DNA of 64,000 nucleotides from Rugalucina vietnamica. Taxonomy: Eukaryota > Mollusca > Bivalvia > Lucinida > Lucinidae. The stretch's first letter is position 1. Each line of letters starts with the position of its first letter. Below, piece after piece: positions 55,440-64,000 of this stretch. A program made the translations under genes and the position numbers. Under the pieces are notes generated by a model. That model saw only the letters and a program-made list of their open reading frames with translations, did no database searches and was not told the origin of the DNA. The stretch is taken from the NCBI GenBank assembly GCA_964017185.1, contig OZ024875.1:49307986-49371985 (forward strand), read 5' to 3'.

Positions 55440-56045
55440 GTCGTGTCATGCAACGGTCTTGTGCTGGTGTTTCACGTTGTTGAAGAAAGTAGCAACCACT
55501 GAGATTCACGGGGTGAACCGGGACTCCAACGGATCCAAAACGGGCTTCAAGGTAGGAAAACTTTTAAAGGCCCCTGTTCATTAAGGTTGAATCCCGGTGA
55601 ATGCCCGGTTTGTGTCGAATGGCACGGTGTCGTACCATTTACCCACAGTTTACTTTTGATCATCACGGTTTATCATGGTCGAACCCCGGTGGTAAAACGT
55701 TTTGCACTCGGTGTCGCCCATGGCCAGTTCTGCAACGGAATTTTCCGGCTTGCCACGCATGTCTACGGTGACGTTATGGTTCTACTCCGGTTCCACACGA
55801 GTCATCCTGGTTAACCGTAAATAATCCAGGACTGTGAGAACATAGCTTAAACATCTTCCAAACACCGTCTGATTAATACAAATGTGACGGCTCGCCAGTA
55901 AACCCCGGTTCGTCCCTGTATGCCAAAGATTTCCACGGTGGCGTCGCGGTTCATTCCGCTTTACAGCGTAAAACAGGACAGTGAGAACATGACCAAAACA
56001 TCTCCCAGACACCGTCTGTCCAACATTTAGCTGAATCATCCTGAA
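55440..56045. repeat. Degenerate repeat with CACGGT/ACCGTG words
   Basis: A ~125-bp unit (ACGGTG...CGGTTCATTCCG, GACAGTGAGAACATGACC, CATCTCCCAGACACCGTCTG) occurs twice, about 55767-55890 and 55933-56035. The structure resembles the word-repeat arms of the Harbinger element at 41709, but no termini are recognised. Confidence 0.45.
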
Positions 56046-56229
56046 CTTAACTTTGGTTGGTATCTGATTGAAGTCGCTCATAATCAGCCAACATCGTCTT
56101 CGGTGCTATGTTCGTCATCCTTCCCGTGTACTCCGGCATTAGACTTTCTCCTACTGTGTAAGTTGGCAACGTCTTTTGTTTAAAGGCTTTGCCTACAAGA
56201 ATAATTTTAATAACAGTAATAAATTTTAA

Positions 56230-56497
56230 GATCAGGAGACATATCCATGAAAAATATAAGCCAAAATCCCCAACTTTACGTTGTAAAACCGGGGTATGCA
56301 GGTGTTTACATATTTTTGATACCAAACATAGATTTTGTTTACTCGTTAGAACAGCCTCGGCGAGGCGGCTCTAACGTGTACCAACAATCTATGTTTTAAG
56401 CAAAATTATTCAAAATATCAAATTTTCCTATGAAATTTTCAATTTTTACAAATGAAAAAAGAATCACTGAATATTGGATGGCCAAGTTTTCGTAACG
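56230..56497 (+). mobile_element. Family C MITE, copy 9
   Basis: GATCAGGAGACATATCC start, GTTAGAACAGCCTCGG...CGAGGCGGCTCTAAC palindrome, GGCCAAGTTTTCGTAACG end. Confidence 0.78.
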
Positions 56498-56935
56498 ATA
56501 AGGTAATCTTTTAAAAACGAGCATAATTAGTGTTAATGGGCAAGTCTGCAGCAAGAGCTAGGCACGATAACTACTTCCGCCGTGAATTGTTCTTCAACGA
56601 GGCACTTGATAAACTTCGCATAATACTGGTTGACACCCGGAAACCGCTGGCGTCGTCCCAAGATGACTGAAACATTGTTGATAGTGGTGTGAAGCCATAG
56701 CCAAACCAACCCTAATGTTACCTACTCTCAAAAATTGTGAGTGAATGGTATTTTAGGCCGCACACGAAATTATGACATTCATTTTCTCTGACTTTTTGTT
56801 GTTGCTGCTGCTTTGCTTTTAAAGCGAAATGTTGTGTTTTTTATTTTCTTTAATGAATGCTATTGTCTTTCAACGTATTCCAAACAACTTGAGAAATTGC
56901 AGACATACCGGGCCTGCGTTCGTTTGTATTGAGGT

Positions 56936-57005
56936 TTAACGCCCCAGTCAACAATTTTCTACCCGCTTCAAACAAACTATCACCATTTGATTATGGGTCG
57001 CCAGT
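56936..57005 (+). repeat. Family E fragment
   Basis: GTTTAACGCCCCAGTCAACA start as in the other E copies; only ~70 bp remain. Confidence 0.4.
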
Positions 57006-57094
57006 AATATTGCGAAACTTATCTTGTAGACTAACTTCAAAAGATTAAGAATGAAAAATGAAAATAAGAGAAAGCCACGTTAGCAAAACATTGT

Positions 57095-57096
<2 letters not shown>

Positions 57097-57157
<61 letters not shown>
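57097..57157 (+). repeat. (GA)n microsatellite
   Basis: Uninterrupted AG dinucleotide run of 61 bp. Confidence 0.98.
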
Positions 57158-57160
<3 letters not shown>

Positions 57161-57419
57161 ATCCCACCCCACGAGTGCATATCACGACTTCCAAATGATT
57201 TGAAGAAGTCCAATTAAATGGAGGCACCGTCCCGACATGACCATAGCTATTGAATGTGACGTATTGGATATATTGCGTGAGAGTGAAAATAGAACTTACA
57301 TCTGGGCACTCTTGATAGGCATTGACAGTCTCTGTGTCCGATTTTCACTAACAATGCCTAAAACGATAAATTCATTACATGGAATATTACGTGAATGCTT
57401 TGTTGTTATGACTAGTCAT

Positions 57420-58950
57420 TTGTAACCAGGGCCCTAACTCTTAACCCCGGTGAATAGCGGGGACCTTGACGTTTGGTCCAGCAAATCCCTGCTAAAAGCC
57501 ACCCTGTGGGGACTGCTCGTTGGTAAAACCACTGCTGTTTTCCCCCGTTGCCTGCTGTATTTTCATTTCACCGACCTTTATGCCTATATAAAGCAAACCC
57601 CAGATATTTCCCCCACGCCGCCGTGGCCAAACTTTGGTCAAAGCCCCGCTCATATTTCCGGGGGAGCGTGGTTACAAATGACAAGAGCATTACTGGCTAT
57701 GGGCACAGTGTGATGATCTGTGATTATCGATAAAAATCTCAAAGTACAGCTCGACATTTGTTATTATTAATGTTTTTTTTTTTTTTGAGAAGCGAATTCT
57801 TGTCTTAAGTAGACATACCCCACTGTGAACCTCAATCAAAAAATTAATGTATACTATTGGCATAAAGTTAAGCATATTCCACTTTCATCAGCAAATATAA
57901 TGAAATCAGATTTCCGAAAATAATATGCTTCATACACCAGTCAGAGAAACTTATTTGAAGGTTGAGGGCAATAATTTGGTTTTCAAAATGACAATTATCA
58001 ACTCGAATGAACGGCATTTCGACATGTAATACCAGTAGGCGAAATGCCAAAAGTTGATGCTGTTCTAAGATAACGACATAAAGTGGGTCTAATTGCTTCA
58101 GAATTTAAGGGAAATTGTTCAATCTAAGATTTGACAGTCAAGTTTTACAGATCACGTGATCATGTAGGCAGAAAAATGAAAGTAAAAAAATATATTTTTT
58201 TTTATCACAAAACGTGCTATGGTTTCAAAGTTTTGTCTATAAATTTGCTGTTTGACTGTTTTTGCTGCCCAAACTTGGTTGAAAGTATTGTTTGAAGATG
58301 GAAAAAGAGGCACAGTCACATTTAAAGACAATGAAAACTGTCAAAGATTTTCGCAAGCCAATATCATGAATACAAAAAATGAGCAAAATTTCTTTACTGT
58401 TTTATCGCTGTATTTATTGACATGACTATTCAACTATGCCAGTTCCATAAACTAGAGATGCATATCTTAAAACTTTGATAGAAAATAAGTGAAAAAAATC
58501 CCGAATTTTGGAGAAATACACATGTTTGGCTATAGGGGGTGTCTAATTAGGCACATGAATTGGCCTGTCATGACGTCACAGAGATAAGTAGAAGGTCATG
58601 GTTTTGAATTTTGGAATGTTGAATAACAGTGCTTTCAAGAAGGCAATAAACAATTTTGGTAAATTTTACAGTCTGAAAAATATACACAAATATAAAAATA
58701 TGCTTAACTTTATGCCATTAGTATACATGTACATGATAATAAAATCCTGTTCTTATACCACTTTCAATTGTTACAATGTCTAAATTTGCATGGTGGACAA
58801 TGTGCGATTCAACAGATTTACATGTATATCCACGTCCATTTATGGGGGCATCTTGGCTCTTTAAGCAGGATGCACAAAGCTAAAAGAATTCAATATACAT
58901 TGGTTATTTTTAGTTTTATACATGTTTGATAAACAGAACTGAGACTGAAC
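57420..58950. other. Non-coding; dispersed repeat piece and an inverted pair
   Basis: GTGGTTACAAATGACAAGAG near 57669 matches the repeat near 594-618. GGCATAAAGTTAAGCATAT (about 57860) recurs inverted as ATATGCTTAACTTTATGCC near 58698, so a loosely inverted element about 0.9 kb long may be present. No gene recognised. Confidence 0.35.
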
Positions 58951-58956
58951 CCTTAC

Positions 58957-59036
58957 CACATGTCTAGAAGTTTTGAAGACGCCTCGTCATGGGACCTCTC
59001 ATAATATTCCTCCTCTTCCCTAAGCTTCTCCTCCAT
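58957..59036 (-). CDS. Orphan putative first coding exon, product unknown
   Basis: On the minus strand, ATG at 59036 opens a 26-codon frame (starts MEEKLREEEEYYERSHDE, ends SSKLLDM) that runs into a clean donor (TG|GTAAGG, intron from 58956). An in-frame stop lies two codons before the ATG, so this is the first possible start. Composition (Glu/Lys-rich, helical) looks like real protein rather than transposon. I do not recognise the family. No following exon was found at lower coordinates in this window, so it could be an exon of an unseen gene or a chance frame. Confidence 0.35.
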
Positions 59037-59399
59037 ATCCCGTTAAAGAATCACCGACTTCTAAAATTATTGCCTCCACATTGACGAACCGCTCATGGAT
59101 ACATGTTGTTTGTATTTTAAAGATGACGCGAGACTATTTGAGTGCGCAAGCCTACTACGTTTCCACGCCTCTAGCCACGCCTTTAACTCATTTTGATAAT
59201 TTGGCTAAAGACGAAAAATGTAAATGAAACAAAATTAAGGTATTTCCCTTAATTTTAGCTCAAATTAAGGCGCGTAAATGAGAATTGTAATGCCCATGTT
59301 TAGGCACCATTTTAGCACGAAACTTATAACCCAAAAAAATATTTTTCACATATAAAATTGATTGAAAGTATAATGAGACTTTAAAAAGTACATTAGAAT

Positions 59400-59565
59400 G
59401 GGGATAACAATATTCATATTTTTCATTTGGGGTGGTATATCGTCGAATATACGGTCGGAAATCATGTTTTACGGCTCCGCTAACGCGTCGCCGTAAAACA
59501 AAATTTCCGACCGTATATCCGACGATATACCACCCCAAATGAAAAAATTGAATACAGTTATCCCC
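59400..59565. repeat. Long palindrome (75-bp arms)
   Basis: Left arm 59400-59475 (starts GGGGATAACAATATTCATA; includes GGGGTGGTATATCGTCG and TATACGGTCGGAAAT). Right arm 59490-59565 is its near-perfect reverse complement. The loop is TCCGCTAACGCGTC. As RNA it would fold into one stable hairpin. Confidence 0.92.
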
Positions 59566-59583
59566 TAATTTATTGAAAGAAAA

Positions 59584-59706
59584 TAACATAAGAAATCCCG
59601 GTTATTTCGTTTTCGCAAACACTTCAATGTTACTGTTTTGGAATTAGTATATAATCATGGGGCGGAAGTGTTTGCGAAAACGAAATGACCTGGATTCCTT
59701 ATGTTA
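59584..59706. repeat. Second palindrome (42-bp arms)
   Basis: TAACATAAGAAATCCCGG...TTCGTTTTCGCAAACACTTC (59584-59635) pairs with GAAGTGTTTGCGAAAACGAA...TTATGTTA (59665-59706). It lies 18 bp after the first palindrome, and the outer TATTGAA/TTCAATA may extend it. Confidence 0.88.
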
Positions 59707-60594
59707 CTTATATTCAATAAATACCCAATTTCCTCATTGCATGTACTTATCTATCAGTCAATTGAGTAAACGTTATAGGGAAAAACTCGAATTTCTCATC
59801 TCAACTCTTGACAGAATTTCATTGTGCGTCACCCGATCATGTATCGATTATTTTAACAATACAACGTGTTTCTCAGCTGTGAATATGTGCTGGTCTTGTG
59901 TGTGAAAGAAACAGATCGGTTATGTAGGCCTACACATAAAATGTCATTTCACTATTTAGTAAGTTTGGTTTTGAGACGACCCTGATTTATGGCTTGATTT
60001 CAACCGAAGTTCGAGCTCCGTGACCGTCACCGTCTTAATCCGTAAATGTCTACTAAGGCGTACTCGGCGTATCGGTCAAGAGTGTACATGCCACATACGC
60101 TTCGCATAACCAACCGATATGGCGTTGCTTATGTATGTGCTGCGTATTCCGAGTATTGTTGGGTTCCAAAAGTATACACGCTTTTGAATGAATATTTACA
60201 TGCAAATTTATACAACTAGTCTTTGCGTTTGTCGGGAAACAAAGTACGCGGTTGCTACAATTTGTGTATATGTCATACGATAGAGAGCGCGTTCGCACTG
60301 CTCATAATTTCGGAAATCATGCAATGCTATTTCTATATCAAAGAAAATGTTAAAATATTATAAGTTAGTATATTATAATCAAAAAAAAGTCGTTCACTTT
60401 GCTTGTCGGAAAATAGCATTGATGACTTGTGTTTGTATGTTAAATTTTTAAATGCCGACGTTAAATAAGGTTTATCTTTCCTTTACTCAGTACTAACCAC
60501 CTTTGATGCAATTATTGCTGTTGCGCTGGGTCACACGCCCCATGCAGAACAGTATGCATTGTAGAAATCAACACTCATTGGAATTTCAGATACA
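59707..60594. other. No gene recognised; inverted partner of the 49675 repeat
   Basis: GAGCTCCGTGACCGTCACCG and CCGTAAATGTCTACT (60010-60055) are the inverse of sequence at 49675-49720. Confidence 0.4.
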
Positions 60595-60720
60595 TTCAGC
60601 TAGCAGATAAGCGTACAAAAGTACTTTCTTTACAACACTATCAGAGACTTTTCCAGAATGACATCCCCGATTCTCTGATCTCTTCTGCTGAAATGTCCGG
60701 TTGAACACTGGGAATCTCAT
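60595..60720 (+). pseudogene. Decayed LINE 3' tail
   Basis: In shifting frames the sequence matches the tail seen at 148-441 (ACACTATCAGAGAC...AATGACATCCCCGATTCTCT...CTGCTGAAATGTCCGG for TIRDWNDLPDSL..AEMS). Heavily mutated. Confidence 0.45.
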
Positions 60721-61263
60721 AAAGTCCTGTGTCAGGCCATTAAAGGTCTGCCCAAGCCAGAATAGCGTCGATTCAGCTTGCATTGATGAAGGGTTCAGTT
60801 AAGGATGTTCGCTGCCAATAAAAAGTATTCAAACCTTTTTCTAACAGCTCTTTTTTGGCTTCAAAGATATATAACAAGTGATTTGAAAACAAAATTACTA
60901 CAGGGTAGTGTGCATTTTTCGAGTTACAGGCCTCAGAAAATGAGACCTATGAACAACACGCTTTGAAATTTGAAAATTTCATTTAATTTTCTTTTTTTTT
61001 CTATGTAAATCTGTCCTGAACACAAATTTATCTAGTACATGTGTATATTCTTAGAAGAGATTTAATTTATGTGAATCAGACTATTTTGTATCAAACACCT
61101 ATAAATATTTGCAACCTTAGCGGATTACAAAATTTAACAAGTTATTTTATAACCCTACCCCCTAACTTGAAAAGGCGGAAAAGGGCAGAATTTATAATTG
61201 TGTCAAATTGGGTGATTTTCACGCGTTGGTAGATTTTGTTTACCCATGCTGTACATGTGTTCT

Positions 61264-61998
61264 GGCTACGTTCGAGGTTCCCCCAATGGTGAAATCTCAA
61301 AATCTACCAATGGTCTACCAGCACGGGAAAAGTCACGTCATTCAATATGGCGAGCCTAAAATATTTAACGAATTTCGTAATTAAACACTATTTTTTGTTA
61401 TAGATGCAAATGTCAGTGTTATATGGGCTGCTTAATCCATCAAGCTTAATTGAAATAAAAGCAGTATGTATTTATGTTTCGGATGCCAAAATCAGATAGT
61501 TCTGTTGGGAGTACGTAGTAAATTGCATCCACAAATAAATTGACTTGTTAAAAGGTGACGACTATATGATAAGCTGTGCTCGCAGTTTACGTGAATGTAT
61601 TGTATTCATAAATGCATAAATGCTCGTTATATAAATTAAGCAAAATATACCCGAGCTGTGATTTGCAAGTAAACAAGTCAGTATATCTGTGTATACAGCA
61701 CATTATCTATAATGTATTGATCGTATTATTAACGATTTGCCACGTTATTGATTGTTACATGTAACCATGTATGTTTGATGTTGTGGTGAACACTTACTCT
61801 GCGAGTTTGTATACCGAATAAAATATTCTATTCCATTGTATTCTATTCTGTTCTATAAATAACGCAACATACACATTTAGAAAATAAAAAAAGACAAAAA
61901 CGAGTGAGGTGTATCGATCAATATGATAAATGGTTACCACTGGTAAAATTGTCACCAATGGTACCATTGGTACATTTGGGAGAACCCCGAACGTAGCC
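61264..61998. mobile_element. MITE-like element ending upstream of the carrier gene (target duplication TCT)
   Basis: The ends GGCTACGTTCGAGGTTCCCC and GAACCCCGAACGTAGCC are inverted. ACCAATGG/CCATTGGT words follow on each side. TCT flanks at 61261-61263 and 61999-62001. Size is 735 bp with no coding capacity. It stops 111 bp before the SLC25A20-like ATG, so it likely forms part of the promoter or 5' UTR. Confidence 0.65.
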
Positions 61999-62109
61999 TC
62001 TGATTATAAAGCACGGTATCTAAACCACTGGTCATCTGGAAAGATTTCCGGTCCAGTTTCTGACCTTCAGAAAACTTTGGCAAAAACTGGACAGCGAAAA
62101 ACAAGGAAA

Positions 62110-62205
62110 ATGGCACCAAAAGTGAATCCCGTTAAAGATTTCATTTCAGGTGGAGTTGGAGGAGTATGTTTGGTTGTAGCTGGTCACCCTTTCGACACAT
62201 TAAAG
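62110..62205 (+). CDS. SLC25A20: Mitochondrial carnitine/acylcarnitine carrier-like, first coding exon
   Basis: 32 codons from ATG 62110 to AAG 62205, then donor GTAGGA. Translation MAPKVNPVKDFISGGVGG, then VCLVVAGHPFDTLK. This is the N-terminal half of the first repeat of the mitochondrial carrier family with its P-F-D-T-L-K signature (PxDxxK). The run NPVKDFISGGVGGVCLV...GHPFDT agrees best with the carnitine/acylcarnitine translocase, which exchanges acylcarnitines for carnitine across the inner mitochondrial membrane. The frame stays open upstream to 61930, but that part lies in or next to a MITE, so 62110 is preferred as start. The exon end after the K of the signature is a plausible phase-0 intron position. 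Later exons were not found before the window ends. Subfamily assignment rests on only 32 residues. Confidence 0.75.
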
Positions 62206-63380
62206 GTAGGATATTGGAGGATGAAAATTTACGTTCCAAAATTTCAGGGTCTGACAATTTTTCGACAATTCGGCCCTGGACAACTCGGCCCTGGACAACT
62301 CGACCCAGGAAAATCTCGGATTATGACCACTCAGCCCAATTCACAAGACAACTCGTCCAAGTTCAAAAGACAACTCGGTCGAAATAAGGATTGCTATAGA
62401 AATACTCAGATACTCACCAGTCTATCCATCGGTCTTCCGTCTTCTTTCCCAGTCTTCGCGAAAACTTCAAAACAGCTGCTGGACAGCTGTCTGACAGACT
62501 GAAAATTTTTGTTGGTCAAAAAAAAAATTTGTTGGACAGAAAAAATGACCAAAAAAAAAAAGAAAAAAAAGAAAGACCTTCGTAAGCTCGTTTTCCATGA
62601 ATGAGCAAAATAATTATTCGTTTTCCTGTTTACTACTCTTTGAACAATATCGTTTGAACCTCTTTTTAGGGCATTCAAATTACCTGTAGGGAAATTACGG
62701 CAGCGCTCAAATTATTCAAGAATTTCACAACAAAATTACGCGACTTCGATCGGAGGAAGGTCAAGGCCAGTGCTTTAAGAGTTATTTCCCTTCTCTTCGG
62801 GTCAGGTATGAAAGCCATGACCACGCAGTGCCTGCTCTTCCGAACCAGCTATAATATTCATGTGTATTTTCACTAAATAAAACGATTTTACATTATTCCG
62901 TGTGTATCAATATTTCAAAATAATTGACTCATATAAACCGCGTTAGTTATATTGTAACCGTGTATTATTTTCACACTTTAAATGGCCATTCTAGATTTGG
63001 CATACCCAGCATGGCAGGCGCAGCGCGGTCGAAGGTTTCATACCTGACCGAATATTTCTGTACGAATGTATTCGATTGGCTGAAATTCTTGGCTGACCAA
63101 TCAAAATTGTAAACATGAAACCAACATGGTCGCCCGCACGCATCTCAACAAATTGCAGAAAACAATCGGAACAAAGTTGATTTATTTTATCATTCGTCAC
63201 TGAAAAGGCGAGATGACAATTTTATAGTATGAATTGGCCTTTTTCTTGTCGGACGGATCGACCGGGAACATGATAGAAATCGCCGGTCAGTTTCAAAATT
63301 TGTCGGAAATGACCGAGAGACCGACACTTTTCGAGAAGACTGCTTTCCATTATCTTATATTATTTTATATTTCTTGTGTT
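62206..63380. other. Intron of the carrier gene
   Basis: Holds a short direct repeat (TCGGCCCTGGACAACTCGGC, near 62270-62310), A-rich tracts at 62519-62575 and an inverted 14-bp pair (GGTCAGGTATGAAA at 62799-62812, TTTCATACCTGACC at 63033-63046). No further coding exon is recognised. Confidence 0.4.
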
Positions 63381-63382
63381 TG

Positions 63383-63710
63383 GCAAGCGAGGTAGCCGAG
63401 GGGTTAGCGCACTGGCTTCTTGTGCTAGAGGTCCCGGGTTTGATCCCCGCCGGCTGCGAGGAAAATTTGTTGGTCCGAACACGCTTCCCTTCATGTCATT
63501 TGCAGGAATGACAGTGCGCCGTCCTTCGGATCGGGACATTAACTGGAGGCCCCCTGTGCAGGGACAGTCATCCCCTGTGCAGGTTAAAGATCCCTACACA
63601 GGTTCTATCCTCATGTATGTAGGCTCATCCTGCTAACACACCGGAGTGTACAATGTACACCTCCCAAGAATAATCAGAAATTGATTGATGGGAGTAACAA
63701 GAAAAAAAAA
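63383..63710 (+). mobile_element. tRNA-derived SINE
   Basis: A-box region GAGGTAGCCGAGGGGTTAGC, B-box CGGGTTTGATCCCCGC, body TCCTTCGGATCGGGACATTA, GTGCAGGTTAAAGATCCCTA and an A-rich tail (AACAAGAAAAAAAAAACAAC). It differs in body from the 55130 group. It lies in the carrier gene's intron or 3' region. Confidence 0.78.
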
Positions 63711-64000
63711 ACAACCAACAACAATGCATTAGAACTTAAAAATTCCTTAGCATCCTAAAAGTAATGAAATAATGAAGTGAAGTTGCATTGTTGCTTGGCT
63801 CTTTGGAATAATTATCATCAAGTGTCATAAGAATGAACATATTAATTGTAAATCATTAATTAATTAATCCGAATCAAATGCGTGATTAAATGTGGGCGCA
63901 TGTTTGCGCATCGTTTAAAGTTCATTCAAATATAAGACGACAGAAGATAATTATGAGTGCCGTAAAAGGTGTCATTATAATGGAGTTTTTCAGAATTAAT

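Noticed and set aside
56537-56668. Short plus-strand frame MGKSAARARHDNYF...
   Set aside because: 44 codons, no family resemblance, no splice partner; probably chance.
61930-62502. 190-aa frame as a full carrier protein
   Set aside because: Only 62110-62205 resembles a mitochondrial carrier. The upstream part overlaps or adjoins a MITE, and the downstream part reads through a GTAGGA donor into repetitive intron sequence.

Overview
This is animal nuclear DNA, most probably from a bivalve mollusc. Genes are split by phase-consistent GT-AG introns, coding density is very low, and most of the sequence is nested transposable elements. Dispersed repeats of the GCTCACCTGAG...CTCAGGTGAGC type and a short element that starts GAGCC and carries an AAAACCAACAA motif remind me of bivalve genomes. 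I could not search a database, so the exact species is not claimed.

Layout. 1-1560: inverted fragments of a LINE 3' end. 1909-7900 (+): the 3' three coding exons of MRPL2 (mitochondrial ribosomal protein L2). A 3.7 kb repeat-built element lies in its last intron, with a second, terminally inverted element inside it. 7900-10500: repeats and a tRNA-derived SINE. 11096-14891 (-): a complete five-exon gene for a secreted protein with three chitin-binding peritrophin-A (CBM14) domains, with a TATA box. 15000-19900: MITEs, a broken reverse transcriptase and unassigned DNA. 19921-38229 (-): complete CDC123 (eIF2 assembly chaperone) in 12 coding exons, including a 29-nt microexon. All exon phases join and the total is 1074 nt, 357 residues. 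Its introns are packed with MITEs, Helentron-like repeat-containing elements, a hAT-like element, a pogo-like MITE and a 5'-truncated LINE. 39369-49085 (+): LINE ORF1 and a long LINE ORF2 (endonuclease plus reverse transcriptase, 1173 aa). Between them lies a nest of insertions that includes a PIF/Harbinger element with a piece of HARBI1-like transposase. 49100-62100: gene-poor, with CpG-rich GTCGCGCGAC-type repeats, SINEs, long palindromes, a (GA)n tract and one orphan putative exon. 62110-62205 (+): first coding exon of a mitochondrial carrier like SLC25A20; the rest lies outside the window or was not found.

The host genes are unrelated housekeeping or secreted-protein genes, with no operon logic. 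The main biology is the mobile-element ecology. At least four recurrent families (called A, B, C and D here) insert into one another, and several insertions have readable target-site duplications or empty sites within the same window. Several lie within a few bases to about 45 bases of host splice sites. Two cases stand out. One family A MITE duplicated its target so that the GTAAGT splice donor of CDC123 exon 8 was kept. One family B end lies against the CDC123 exon 7 acceptor.
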